NCBI GenBank assembly: GCA_024280295.1
Contig: JAJRQK010000015.1
Span: 32,078 to 96,077 of the forward strand
Length of the DNA stretch: 64,000 nt
DNA from: Bacteroidota bacterium
Lineage (GTDB): Bacteria > Bacteroidota > Bacteroidia > Flavobacteriales_D > Crocinitomicaceae
Direction: 5' to 3'
Part shown: piece by piece, positions 28,857-36,703 of the stretch
Numbering within the stretch: position 1 is the first letter of the stretch
Layout of the letters: every line of letters begins with the position of its first letter
The notes under the pieces: model-generated
Told to the model about the DNA's origin: nothing
Seen by the model: only the letters and a program-made list of their open reading frames with translations
Database searches by the model: none
Program-made: the position numbers and the translations under genes

Positions 28857-29678
28857 TTAGTACTTGTCTAATTTCGGGAAGATAAATAAAGGTGAATTGT
28901 ATTTAAAATCATGCTCCTGCATCAGTTTTTGACCCGAAATTAAGCGATGAATTGAGGTTGATTGGGCAAATTTTGGAGCAGTCAAATCATAGTGTTTTGC
29001 CGCACTTCGATAGTAAGATTCTCTCGATGGATGCATCGGATTAACAAGATTGAAAACTCCCGAAATTGACGTGTCATTCGTTACTTTCTCAATTGCATTG
29101 ATCACATCATTTAGATGAACAATGTTAATTGGACCGTCGGGATTAGAGATGTATTCTCTCCCTGCTAAAGAGGTTATAGGATGTCTATTTGGGCCAATTA
29201 ATCCTCCTAACCTAAGAATAACACTACTTTTTTTTGAATGTTTAATAGCTTCTTCGAGTTGATAAGTTGAGGTCTGTTGCTCTTTGTCTGTAAACGTATA
29301 GGTTTCGTAATATTCACGTTCTCGTTTTGGATAAATGCCTGTTGAACTGGTAAAGATAACACGCGTCGAATCTTCAAATTGAGCAGCTAATTTTTCCATG
29401 AATTCTCGATTTTCTTCGATGCCCAAAACACCTTTATTTCGACTTGTTGGAGGAAGGGTGATAATGAGCAAATCCGTTTTATCAATAACTTTTTTAGGAA
29501 TAGTTACCTTTTGGTATGAATCGAGCAAAAATGGTTGGATTCCAATCGCATTTAATTCATCAAAAAAAGATTCATTTCTCGTTGAGCCGTAAACGGTATG
29601 TCCTGATGTGTGAAGTTGTTCACCAAGGGGTCGACCTAGCCATCCACATCCAATTATTGTTATAGTCATTTCACTCAT
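28857..29678 (-). CDS. NAD(P)-binding SDR/epimerase-like protein, YeeZ type
   Basis: About 273 residues from the ATG at 29678 (MSEMTITIIGCGWLGRPLG); the frame is open to 29855, but that would overlap the divergent ctaA promoter and gene, so the inner start is chosen. GCGWLGRPLG is the Rossmann dinucleotide loop; IIITLPP-type and STGIYPKRERE segments follow, with Y of the STGIY part in the position of the SDR catalytic region, and NIVHLNDVINAI as in epimerases. It resembles YeeZ-like extended SDRs of unassigned substrate. It is divergent from ctaA with a 39-bp spacer. Confidence 0.8.
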   Translation of the reverse strand: MSEMTITIIGCGWLGRPLGEQLHTSGHTVYGSTRNESFFDELNAIGIQPFLLDSYQKVTIPKKVIDKTDLLIITLPPTSRNKGVLGIEENREFMEKLAAQFEDSTRVIFTSSTGIYPKREREYYETYTFTDKEQQTSTYQLEEAIKHSKKSSVILRLGGLIGPNRHPITSLAGREYISNPDGPINIVHLNDVINAIEKVTNDTSISGVFNLVNPMHPSRESYYRSAAKHYDLTAPKFAQSTSIHRLISGQKLMQEHDFKYNSPLFIFPKLDKY

Positions 29679-29713
29679 TTTGTCGGCATCTAAGTTACGA
29701 ATGATTAAGTTTG
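29679..29713 (+). promoter_or_regulatory. Promoter of ctaA, abutting the ATG
   Basis: TTTG at 29679-29682 and TAAGTTTG at 29706-29713 are 23 nt apart, at the long end for Bacteroidota promoters. The -7 box ends 4 nt before the ATG at 29718, so the predicted start point is at the initiation codon and the mRNA may be leaderless. Confidence 0.5.
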
Positions 29714-29717
29714 TAAC

Positions 29718-30731
29718 ATGAATTATTCGAAGACATTCGTTCGCTTTAATTGGCTCGCCTTGGTGTTGATTTACCTCGTTGTTGTTGCGGGTAGTTTTGT
29801 TCGGATAACAGGAAGTGGTATGGGCTGTCCTGATTGGCCTAAATGCTTTGGGCAATGGATTCCGCCTTCGGATGTAAATGAATTGCCTGATAATTATAAA
29901 GAAATTTATTCAAAGAAACGAGAGAAGAAGATTGCCAAATTCTCAAAAATGCTTGATGCTGTCGGGTTGAATGAAACAGCGAAAGAGCTTCGAAATGATC
30001 CTGAATTAACGAAGGAGGAAGATTTCAATTCAAGACGGACATGGACGGAATATGTGAATCGCCTATTTGGCTTTTTAGCTGGAAACGCGATGCTAGCGGC
30101 ATTTATTTGGCTCTTAATTAAATATCGAAGAAGAAAGTTGATCGTTTTGGCAGGTTTTAATCTGTTGTTAATGGGATTTCAAGGGTGGTTTGGCTCAATC
30201 GTAGTAGCATCAAACCTTGTTCCATGGACAATCACTGTTCATATGTTTCTAGCATTAGTGATTATTGGACTTCAACTCTATTTGATGCGAATAATTAGCC
30301 CATCTCAGCGTGAACCTATCAATCTCACAAAGTGGTCGTTTTACCTTATTTGGACATGCTTTGGAATTACAATTTACCAAATGTTCTTGGGAACTCAAGT
30401 GCGCGAAGCGATAGATGAATTGACAAAAATTGGTGTGGGTAGAGAGGCATGGACAGATGAGTTGGGCATTCAGTTTTACATCCATCGAAGTTTCTCATGG
30501 TTAGTGCTACTATTACTTACAGTTGTTGCGTTTATCAATGAGCGTGGAGCTAAACACAAAGCGTTGCGAGCTACTTATATCATTTTGGCATTAGAATTAC
30601 TATCAGGAGTTCTATTGGCAAATGCTGATATGCCCGGGTTGATTCAGACAAGTCATTTAATTTTTGCAACTATTATTTTTGGGATATTGACAATGGTAGT
30701 CATCCGTGGCAGACGTGAGTTAGTTGTCTAG
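29718..30731 (+). CDS. ctaA: Heme A synthase, COX15/CtaA family
   Basis: 337 residues, about eight membrane helices. The first span runs into VVVAGSFVRITGSGMGCPDWPKCFGQW, the conserved first-loop signature with a Cys pair (CPDWPKC). Conserved heme-ligand His candidates lie in TITVHMFLAL, FYIHRSFSWLV and LIQTSHLIFA. The enzyme oxidises heme O to heme A for aa3-type oxidases in the inner membrane. A charged insertion (~60-100, KKREKKIAKFSKMLDAVGLN) is longer than in Bacillus CtaA, as often seen in Bacteroidota. Other oxidase-assembly genes are not in the window. Confidence 0.93.
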   Translation: MNYSKTFVRFNWLALVLIYLVVVAGSFVRITGSGMGCPDWPKCFGQWIPPSDVNELPDNYKEIYSKKREKKIAKFSKMLDAVGLNETAKELRNDPELTKEEDFNSRRTWTEYVNRLFGFLAGNAMLAAFIWLLIKYRRRKLIVLAGFNLLLMGFQGWFGSIVVASNLVPWTITVHMFLALVIIGLQLYLMRIISPSQREPINLTKWSFYLIWTCFGITIYQMFLGTQVREAIDELTKIGVGREAWTDELGIQFYIHRSFSWLVLLLLTVVAFINERGAKHKALRATYIILALELLSGVLLANADMPGLIQTSHLIFATIIFGILTMVVIRGRRELVV

Positions 30732-30764
30732 ATCAGATTATTTGGTCAAATTTTTTCATTTCAC

Positions 30765-30794
30765 TTGAAAGTTTCTTTACGAATGCTAACTTTG
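30765..30794 (+). promoter_or_regulatory. Promoter of the CAT tRNA gene
   Basis: TTG at 30765-30767 (-33) and TAACTTTG at 30787-30794 (-7) with a 19-nt spacer form the best Bacteroidota promoter in the window. The start point is predicted near 30799, about 30 nt before the mature tRNA 5' end. Confidence 0.65.
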
Positions 30795-30829
30795 CAGCCG
30801 TGCGAATGCAGATATTCTCTGTTTTTGCG

Positions 30830-30903
30830 GGTCCTATAGCTCAGTTGGTTAGAGCACCTGACTCATAATCAGGGGGTCCATGGTTCGAGCCCATGTGGGA
30901 CCA
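30830..30903 (+). tRNA. tRNA with CAT anticodon (Met elongator or Ile2)
   Basis: A full cloverleaf is visible: acceptor GGTCCTA/TGGGACC, D arm GCTCAGTTGGTTAGAGC, anticodon arm CCTGA-CTCATAA-TCAGG with CAT at 30864-30866, T arm CATGG-TTCGAGC-CCATG. CCA is not encoded (ACT follows), as usual in Bacteroidota. A lysidine-modified Ile2 reading and an elongator Met cannot be separated by eye. A terminator follows at once, then the left repeat of the genomic island. Confidence 0.95.
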
Positions 30904-30913
30904 CTAGTAAAAC

Positions 30914-30945
30914 AAAGGCTTTCAACGATTTAGTTGAAAGCCTTT
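30914..30945 (+). terminator. Intrinsic terminator of the tRNA gene
   Basis: AAAGGCTTTCAAC, loop GATTTA, GTTGAAAGCCTTT: a 13-bp perfect stem running into a T-rich tail (TTCTTTT), 11 nt after the tRNA. Confidence 0.85.
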
Positions 30946-30960
30946 TTCTTTTCCGCGTGC

Positions 30961-31193
30961 TTTTCGCGTGCTATTTTTTTAGTTTCTATTAGCTGTTGAA
31001 AACTTTTTATCATGAGGCATCATGAACAGTCATCTAGCTAATAAATCGTGATATTTCAAACCTATAAAAGTCATCTAGAGAATTCAAGTATCGGTTGAAA
31101 TTGTCATTACTCTTCAGATTATTGAACTGATCAAAGTATAAGTTTCCTAACTGATTACTTTCTTGTAGCCTTGAAACAAGACCAATATTTAAG
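30961..31193. repeat. Left direct repeat of the island
   Basis: Matches 38264-38485 closely, from TTTTCGCGTGCTATTTTT to GACCAATATTTAAG, with a few substitutions and a short length difference where the left copy reads GAGGCATCATGAACAGTC. A TTTTCGCGTGC unit is also duplicated in tandem just left of it (30950-30970). Confidence 0.85.
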
Positions 31194-31299
31194 CCGTATT
31201 TAGTCAATGCTATTTTCTCTTTATCTGTGGTTCCATATACAGCACGTTTTTTTTAAGTGTTTCTGGTATTTTTCGTGGCTTTGATTTTGGGTAGTTCAT
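31034..31299 (-). pseudogene. Unrecognised small gene, frameshifted in an A8 run
   Basis: From the ATG at 31299 the minus strand reads MNYPKSKPRKIPETLKK, then loses frame in eight A (31247-31254). In the shifted frame it continues RAVYGTTDKEKIALTKYG, LVSRLQESNQLGNLYFDQF, and ends YRFEISRFIS at the TAG 31034-31036; about 88 residues in all. The same C-terminus occurs in the right repeat, which shows it was a real coding sequence and probably the end of a larger protein. Family unknown. Confidence 0.5.
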
Positions 31300-31484
31300 A
31301 AAGTTTCGATATGTTTTTTAGAATATGTCAGTTTTTTCAATTGTCATGCTGTTACTCGTTTTTATAGTGTTTTCTGAAATGGGAAAAGATAAAACCCATA
31401 AGAGAACTAGTATGGAGCGATTGAAACGACAAGGATTGGCTTCTGCGAATTCCTCCTTGCGTTTCTATCTTTGACTCCATGCCT

Positions 31485-31747
31485 TGTACACTCCAGTTAC
31501 GTGCTCAGTACCTTTTCTATTATCAAAGCCATGCTTGTTCTTCTCCTCAAACTCTTTAATCATCTTAAAGGTTCGTTTCTCTGTGGTTTTTTGAACGACT
31601 CTTTCTAAGGCTCTCTCAGTAATTCCCTTGGCATAATTTTTCGCTTCTGTATTAGACTGAGAAGAAGATGAACTGCTATTATAGCCTGAACTCACGTTTG
31701 CCGTAATGCTTCCAAAAACTTTCGAATCTTTTGAAACAGAAACTGAT
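31485..31747 (-). pseudogene. Duplicated 263-bp internal segment of the gene at 36704-37894
   Basis: Nearly identical to 36796-37058: only two differences were seen (CCC/TCC in one codon giving Gly for Glu, and C/T near the left end). It encodes the SSGYNSSSSSSQSNTEAKNY and RALERVVQKTTEKRTFKMIK stretch of that protein, without start or stop of its own. The high identity points to a recent duplication. Its 5' side is joined to the IS4 transposase body at 31747/31748. Confidence 0.88.
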
Positions 31748-32623
31748 GCAGGCTCATCTTTAAGGCGTATACAACGTTTTATAGCAAGCTATAGTTTTGA
31801 TTCTGACCTTATCGCTAAGCTGATTTTCAACCTTTTACCTAAGCAAGATAAGCTGATCCTGAGTATTGATAGAACTAACTGGAAATTTGGACAAACTAAT
31901 ATCAATATATTCATGCTCGGCGTTGTATATAAAGGGGTTGCATTCCCTTTATTATTTACAATGCTTGATAAAAGAGGTAATTCTAATAGTCAAGAGCGGA
32001 TCAATTTAATCAATCGATTTATTCGCCTTTTTGGCAAAGAAGTTATTGAATCAGTAGTTGCAGACAGAGAGTTTGTGGGCCAACAATGGCTGGAGTTCTT
32101 AAATACAAATAGCATTAGATATTACATACGCATTCGCAATAATTTCAAGGTGTTTCTACCACATAAAAACAAAGAGATTAAGGTCTCACATTTGTTTAAT
32201 CAATTTAAGTACAATGAATTTGTGTACTACAATAAGATTGTCCGAGTTAACGGACAGCTTTGCTACTTGTCTGGATGTAAACTCAGGAGCAATAATTCAA
32301 AATTAGATTTCTTAATTATCGTGTCTTTTAATAAGCCTGAAAATGCACAACACGATTATCAAAAACGATGGCAAATAGAAATGAGCTTTAAGGCGATGAA
32401 ATCTAGCGGATTTGACATTGAAAAAACACACCTCCAAAATATTCAAAGAATAGAAAAATTGATTTTATTGGTAATGATTGCATTTGTTTGGTGCTATAAA
32501 GTTGGGATATACTTGCATCAAATTAATCCTATTACGATCAAAAAATATGGGAGAAAGGCTAAAAGCATCTTTAAATACGGGCTGAACTTTATTGCTGGAA
32601 CGCTATTAAATACTGAAAAATAG
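31748..32623 (+). pseudogene. IS4-family transposase, 5'-truncated
   Basis: The transposase body starts SSLRRIQRFIASYSFDSDL and keeps the complete DDE core: SIDRTNWKFG (Asp), SVVADREFVGQQW (Asp) and the YREK signature in YQKRWQIEMSFKAMK (Glu). It lacks its usual N-terminal ~50-70 residues and the left end of the element. The frame happens to run back through the antisense strand of the duplicated segment to an ATG at 31706 (MLPKTFESFETETDA), so a 305-residue chimeric protein could still be made. With no left inverted repeat the element itself cannot move. Confidence 0.85.
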
Positions 32624-32652
32624 ATAGATATGGATACATTTCAGTTTTTGTC

Positions 32653-33222
32653 ATGTACTTAGAAATGAAGCTAATCCTATTTGAGGATGATGGTAAACCT
32701 GGAAGTGGTTTTGAGATTGCGCTTCCAAGCAATTCTGAATTTTCCAGAGGAATTGCAATTGAAGCTGTCCAACGTGCATGCCATATTGTTAAGAAAATCA
32801 AAGGAGTGGGATCTTGGAACAAATTTTACATGCAAACTAAAAGCGACGGACTGGAGAAGTTAGCTAACAAAACTCTATTGGTTCCGTTGGAATACATCGA
32901 GAACCTTTCGGACACTGTTGAATTGAAAGAAATGTACTCTAAAACTATTCAGTTTGTATCAATGGACGAAATTCATCAGAAAATTGAAGAGTCGCACGAT
33001 AATTTCGCCTATTTATTAGTCGCAGAAGAACTTGTGAACCTTCATGTTCAATATGTATGTATGGCAAATGATTCAGAAGTTTTGGGACATTATCATAAAA
33101 TGGTTCAAAGTTCTAAGACAATGCTTTCAGGTGGAATAAAGCACATGTACATTGATAAGAAAATCTTCAAGAAACTGTTCTCGAAATTACTTGACCTCTC
33201 AAATAACAAACGAATCACGTGA
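32653..33222 (+). CDS. Hypothetical protein in the island
   Basis: 189 residues, no recognised family. It begins KLILFEDDGKPGSGFEIALP, is mixed alpha/beta and acidic in its first half, helical and basic at the end (KKIFKKLFSKLLDLSNNKRIT). There is no signal peptide or membrane span, so it is probably cytoplasmic. It begins 29 bp after the truncated IS4 transposase, so its promoter or 5' part may have been lost in the rearrangement. Confidence 0.5.
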   Translation: MYLEMKLILFEDDGKPGSGFEIALPSNSEFSRGIAIEAVQRACHIVKKIKGVGSWNKFYMQTKSDGLEKLANKTLLVPLEYIENLSDTVELKEMYSKTIQFVSMDEIHQKIEESHDNFAYLLVAEELVNLHVQYVCMANDSEVLGHYHKMVQSSKTMLSGGIKHMYIDKKIFKKLFSKLLDLSNNKRIT

Positions 33223-33989
33223 TTATTTTTCTAAAAGGTAACTATCATTCGAAGTAGAATCTAAAAGCCTTATGCAATAAACAAGACGAACCGCTCCCAT
33301 AAAGGAGGAACGACGACTGTGGAAGGGTAGACGCTCGTCAAAAGCGAGATGAGACTTGGGGGAAAGCAAAAGAGCAGTTTCAAACTGCGTTTGCGACCAC
33401 TGTTGCGACTAAAAAAGCACATGCTTCTAGCAGCGCAGTTTTTAGAAGACAACACAAACAAATGGCATGAGTTTTTGAGTGTGCAATTGCAGTGAAGAAT
33501 GAGTCTGCGTTGGATATAACTTGCCCTAACTAAAAAGTTTTCTTGCACTAAAGAATATTTTGATTCTAGTGAGTCCAATTGAGTATCATAAACTGCCTTA
33601 AAATTGGTTTTGGGATCAAAATTTCTTTCGTAGATCAACTTCTGACCTTCTAAGGGAACTGCCTGGCAGCTTTCGCGGGAGAGAGTGCTTGGCAGTTTTT
33701 GCGAACAGAAAAGCAGCGACTGAGAGAGAAAACGAACGTAATGAGTATAAACAAGTGAAGGAACACTGCTTTTTTTCAAAGCTGTGTGACGAAGCGTTAA
33801 AAACAAGGGCTAGAAAGTTGCAAACTTTGTTGCTTTGTATCCCCCTTGATTTTTATGTTTTGCGAAAAAAGTGAGGTTACGATCGAAGACCATTAAGAAG
33901 CTTCCGAACGACCTCGAGGAGGAGGGAAAACGTCAATTCACAACACATTTTCAATATTTCGAACTATCATATTCTCGCTTGAATGAGTT
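33223..33989. other. Intergenic region of unusual composition in the island
   Basis: 767 bp without a convincing gene. The part 33280-33950 is richer in G and C than its surroundings and purine-skewed (GGAGGAACGACGACTGTGG, ACCTCGAGGAGGAGGG), with several short palindromes. A long minus-strand frame (33270-33806) has a Ser/Leu/Cys-rich composition typical of a shadow frame. The hairpin repeat R1 (33793-33894) lies near its right end. Confidence 0.5.
33793..33894 (+). repeat. Hairpin repeat R1, left of the toxin-antitoxin pair
   Basis: Shares AGCGTTAAAAACAAGGGC, AAAGTTGCAAACTTTGTTGC, CCTTGATTTTTATGTTTT and GAAGACCATT with R2 at 34769-34871. Outer arms AAGGG/CCCTT enclose an inner AAAGTT-GCA-AACTTT stem, followed by ATTTTTATGTTTT, so it could also terminate plus-strand transcripts. 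The two copies bracket the minus-strand toxin-antitoxin genes. Confidence 0.7.
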
Positions 33990-34298
33990 CTATTTGTTTT
34001 TGTCCGGGTCTTGTTTCATACCAAAGACACGTATAATATATGCTACATGACCCTTGGATATAAAACTAATTTTATAGTTTCCAATAAATAGTTTTTTACA
34101 ATTCCCTAGATGACTAAATTCTTGATCTATAGCAGCTACATCTAGTTTTTCAATTAATTCTGCTTCAGTATTTTTGACTAAATCACTAATAATCCTTGAA
34201 GCAGTTTGAGAATCGTGAATTTGTTTGTAATAAGAAAAGGTTTTGATTAAATCTTGGTTCGATCTATACGACCAAAAGACCTCTTTAATTATTTCCAT
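33990..34298 (-). CDS. RelE/ParE-family toxin
   Basis: 102 residues with the compact layout of the RelE/ParE superfamily: VFWSYRSNQDLIKTFSYYK helices, then the strand KKLFIGNYKISFISKGHVAYI and IRVFGMKQDP, where the family has its conserved Arg and the C-terminal strand. ParE members poison gyrase and RelE members cut mRNA at the ribosome; which applies cannot be said. The start overlaps the end of the antitoxin gene by 10 nt, the usual arrangement with the antitoxin first. Confidence 0.8.
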   Translation of the reverse strand: MEIIKEVFWSYRSNQDLIKTFSYYKQIHDSQTASRIISDLVKNTEAELIEKLDVAAIDQEFSHLGNCKKLFIGNYKISFISKGHVAYIIRVFGMKQDPDKNK

Positions 34299-34519
34299 GT
34301 ATCAACTTGTCTCAATAATTCTTTTGTAGAAATAACCTTTCCATCTCTAATATCATCCAACCCTTCTTTCATCATCTGCTCCATCTCACGGTCAACAGAG
34401 ACAACCTCTACTTGTTTTCTCCTATAATTCAATAGGTTTTTAAACGTCTCAATTAGAAGTGGATCTTTCACAAAATCCATTTCAGCTTTTATCCACTTGA
34501 TATCTCCCTCTACATTCAT
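34289..34519 (-). CDS. Antitoxin of the RelE/ParE-type pair
   Basis: 76 residues, acidic and helical. The second half, REMEQMMKEGLDDIRDGKVI followed by STKELLRQVDTWK, resembles antitoxin tails that wrap the toxin; the first half (VEGDIKWIKAEMDFVKDPLL) is typical of Bacteroidota antitoxins in RelE pairs. No clear DNA-binding domain is visible. A TAAATTTG box lies 5 nt before its ATG, so it may be expressed from a leaderless or nearly leaderless message. It overlaps the toxin by 10 nt. Confidence 0.75.
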   Translation of the reverse strand: MNVEGDIKWIKAEMDFVKDPLLIETFKNLLNYRRKQVEVVSVDREMEQMMKEGLDDIRDGKVISTKELLRQVDTWK

Positions 34520-34524
34520 AGTTT

Positions 34525-34532
34525 CAAATTTA
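34525..34532 (-). promoter_or_regulatory. Promoter -7 box of the toxin-antitoxin pair
   Basis: TAAATTTG on the minus strand, an exact TAnnTTTG match ending 5 nt before the antitoxin ATG. A TTG lies 14 nt upstream, shorter than usual spacing. Confidence 0.45.
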
Positions 34533-34768
34533 ACATCTTCTCAATACAACTAACGAAAATTATGCCGTATTTGTTATAGTTAAAGATACGGAATTTATTC
34601 CATTCAACGGAAATTGATCAATGACCAAACTATTTATACATCTTTTCTATTGGGATCAGAACAATTACTATTCATCATAAGTCATATTATTGGGCAAGTA
34701 AATCATTGATAATTAGACTTGACCAATATTGGCACACTTTTGTTACGGTATTATGTAGAATGCACAAG

Positions 34769-34871
34769 AGCGTTAAAAACAAGGGCAAACAAAGTTGCAA
34801 ACTTTGTTGCTTTGTATCACCCTTGATTTTTATGTTTTATGAATAAAGTGAGTTTACGAAAGAAGACCATT
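34769..34871 (+). repeat. Hairpin repeat R2, right of the toxin-antitoxin pair
   Basis: Second copy of the element at 33793-33894. Here the inner stem is longer and perfect: AACAAAGTT, loop GCA, AACTTTGTT (34788-34808), inside CAAGGG/CCCTTG arms (34780-34785, 34820-34825), followed by GATTTTTATGTTTT. Outside the repeat, 34533-34768 and 34872-35038 hold no gene; a CCGTAT/ATACGG pair occurs at ~34563-34590. Confidence 0.7.
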
Positions 34872-35038
34872 GAAACCACAGTGACGAGTTTTACGAGGAA
34901 CGGCTAATTTAGTTTGTTGAACTATTCATGAAGATTTTAGATATAGAGAAAGTTCTATTGTTGTATTGGGGTTATGGAAGAACAAAGTATCTTTAACGGA
35001 CTAAACAACAGTTTCTCGCTAATAATAGGAATTCCACT

Positions 35039-35614
35039 ATGGGTATAAAACACAATGGTTCACTCGAAGAGGCGAAATCTCCTTTTTTTGAAGTTAACAG
35101 AAAAATTTGTGAAGATTGGGAAAAATATATTCTACAACAAGTCAATGGAGTTATACGGGGTAAGTTTAATTCATGGAGCTTTAATTTTAGCGCACGAATC
35201 AACAAACTCACCCCAATTGATATTACAGTTAAAAAGTCAACATATACGAGCGGAATTCTTCTATTTTCATCTAAATATCAAAACCTTGACCTAAGGACGC
35301 AAATCAAAGTAAGTTTACTTAATCCAAAATCCCTAAATTTTACGTTCAAGAGAAAAACATTGAGTTCTCGTCTACGATACCTTTTTACCAAAAAATCCTA
35401 TAAACTAGAGACAGGTCCATATTATATCTTTGGAGAGGCAAAAGAAAATCCATTTGTCATCAAGCTTTTATATCTACTGAGTAAACCACTTGAAAATAAA
35501 GAATTAAGCCACCTCAAATTTTTAAATGAGAGTAATACCTTGTCCATGGAACTCCTCAATATTGATTTGGATACTAGTATGTTAAATGGATTACAAGAAC
35601 TCAGTAAAGGATAA
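35039..35614 (+). CDS. Hypothetical protein in the island
   Basis: 191 residues, no recognised family. It is basic, with alternating strands in the middle (PIDITVKKSTYTSGILLFSS, IKVSLLNPKSLNFTFKRK) and helical C-terminal third (IKLLYLLSKPLENKELSHLK). No signal peptide or membrane span. It lies ~170 bp right of repeat R2 and converges with the membrane-protein gene downstream, 7 bp between stops. As a lone small orphan gene next to a hairpin repeat it looks like cargo. Confidence 0.5.
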   Translation: MGIKHNGSLEEAKSPFFEVNRKICEDWEKYILQQVNGVIRGKFNSWSFNFSARINKLTPIDITVKKSTYTSGILLFSSKYQNLDLRTQIKVSLLNPKSLNFTFKRKTLSSRLRYLFTKKSYKLETGPYYIFGEAKENPFVIKLLYLLSKPLENKELSHLKFLNESNTLSMELLNIDLDTSMLNGLQELSKG

Positions 35615-35621
35615 ATGTAGT

Positions 35622-36140
35622 TTATTCTAGGTTAGAAACGGCTTTAACTTGGACTGTTCCCTCCTTTTTTGTATAAAGCATCAACCCGAGAACAACAATA
35701 AAGACTACTTCAAATCCTATCGGGATTAACTGCGAATACGGATTGTTCTCCAAGTATAAATAGTACTTATTAAGATTCTCATAGTGTGTTCGGTTCAAAA
35801 GAGATGCTACCCATAATCCAACAAGAAACTGTAACAAATGAATAACTAAGAAAGTCAAGATCAGATTTCTTAATATTATCCATATACTCTTTTTAAAAAG
35901 TATTCTGCGTAGAATTATAAAAAAGAAGATCAATCCCAAAACCATGGAAATAGTCTCAGAAAGCAAAAAAATGTAACTATGTGAAATTTCTAAATCTATA
36001 AATAGTGAATTTACATTACTATAAACCAATACACAAAAACTTTTAGTGACTATCCACAATACAATTCCAATCCCAATAAGGTGATTAGGGTTGTGAGCTT
36101 TTTCACTCGAAGAAGCAGATCCGTCTATTAATTCATCCAT
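35622..36140 (-). CDS. Hypothetical four-helix membrane protein
   Basis: 172 residues with four predicted membrane spans: IGIVLWIVTKSFCVLVY (~25-41), IFLLSETISMVLGLIFFFII (~58-78), LILTFLVIHLLQFLVGLWVA (~92-112) and LIPIGFEVVFIVVLGLMLYT (~137-157). N-terminus and C-terminus are short and probably cytoplasmic. No family recognised. It starts 14 bp after the upstream gene 36155-36595 on the same strand, so the two are likely cotranscribed. Confidence 0.6.
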   Translation of the reverse strand: MDELIDGSASSSEKAHNPNHLIGIGIVLWIVTKSFCVLVYSNVNSLFIDLEISHSYIFLLSETISMVLGLIFFFIILRRILFKKSIWIILRNLILTFLVIHLLQFLVGLWVASLLNRTHYENLNKYYLYLENNPYSQLIPIGFEVVFIVVLGLMLYTKKEGTVQVKAVSNLE

Positions 36141-36154
36141 TGCTATTATATCTG

Positions 36155-36595
36155 TTAATCAACATCTTTCAAATCTTGGATTCCATCATACTCAACTGTA
36201 CTTTTTGTCTCTAATTCAGTTTTCTTTTTTAGTAATGCATCTTGCCAATTATGCAATTTACCAATTTCAACTGCATCTGCATCTTCCGCTCTGCTGATGA
36301 AGAAATCTCGCCACGCTTCACCAGCGTTAATTATTGCATCCGTCTTTTTATATGTTACTGGAGTTGGTTTCCCTTTACTCGCTTCAAGAAAAGCACTTCC
36401 AGGAGAAATTACTTTCAGCCTCTTTGTGATATAGTCCAAAGACCCATTTACGCGTGCAAGTTCACTCTCAATGTATTCAGGGTTTGTAACTGTAACTTTT
36501 TGTGTACTCCAAGTACCATCGCCATTATCGATAGCTAACTTAATTGTCAAATAATCTTGGTTATCATGATAATCAGAAGTTGCACGAACAGGCAT
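36155..36595 (-). CDS. C-terminal part of a gene split by an in-frame stop
   Basis: 146 residues from the ATG at 36595: a beta-rich start (YLTIKLAIDNGDGTWSTQKV) and a helical, charged remainder (ARVNGSLDYITKRLKV, HNWQDALLKKKTELETK). The same frame is open for 36 more codons upstream (FLSRKVQFYLTTYRYNQYG, TGVRESGD) right up to the TAA of the gene at 36704-37894, with no start codon among ATG, GTG or TTG. Both are in the same frame, so this is probably the 3' part of one larger gene interrupted by a single stop. Function unknown. Confidence 0.55.
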   Translation of the reverse strand: MPVRATSDYHDNQDYLTIKLAIDNGDGTWSTQKVTVTNPEYIESELARVNGSLDYITKRLKVISPGSAFLEASKGKPTPVTYKKTDAIINAGEAWRDFFISRAEDADAVEIGKLHNWQDALLKKKTELETKSTVEYDGIQDLKDVD

Positions 36596-36703
36596 ATCTC
36601 CTGACTCTCGAACCCCTGTACCATATTGGTTGTACCTGTATGTCGTCAGATAAAACTGAACTTTTCGGCTTAAAAAATAAGATAGAGTTCTGTCTAATTT
36701 AAG

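Noticed and set aside
28857-29855. 332-codon SDR frame starting at 29855
   Set aside because: The extra N-terminus precedes the Rossmann motif by ~65 residues and would overlap the divergent ctaA promoter and gene.
31325-31474. 49-codon plus-strand frame with a hydrophobic start (MSVFSIVMLLLVFIVFSEMG)
   Set aside because: Could be a small membrane peptide, but it lies in rearranged DNA, has no promoter box or relative, and is too short to support by sequence alone.
33270-33806. 178-codon open frame on the minus strand in the island
   Set aside because: Composition is Ser/Leu/Cys-rich and lacks any domain or strand/helix pattern; it overlaps the hairpin repeat R1 and sits in locally GC-richer DNA, where long chance frames are more likely.
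33793-34871. Strict integron attC sites
   Set aside because: The paired RYYYAAC and GTTRRRY core boxes could not be placed at both ends of either repeat; only the weaker cassette-like interpretation is kept.
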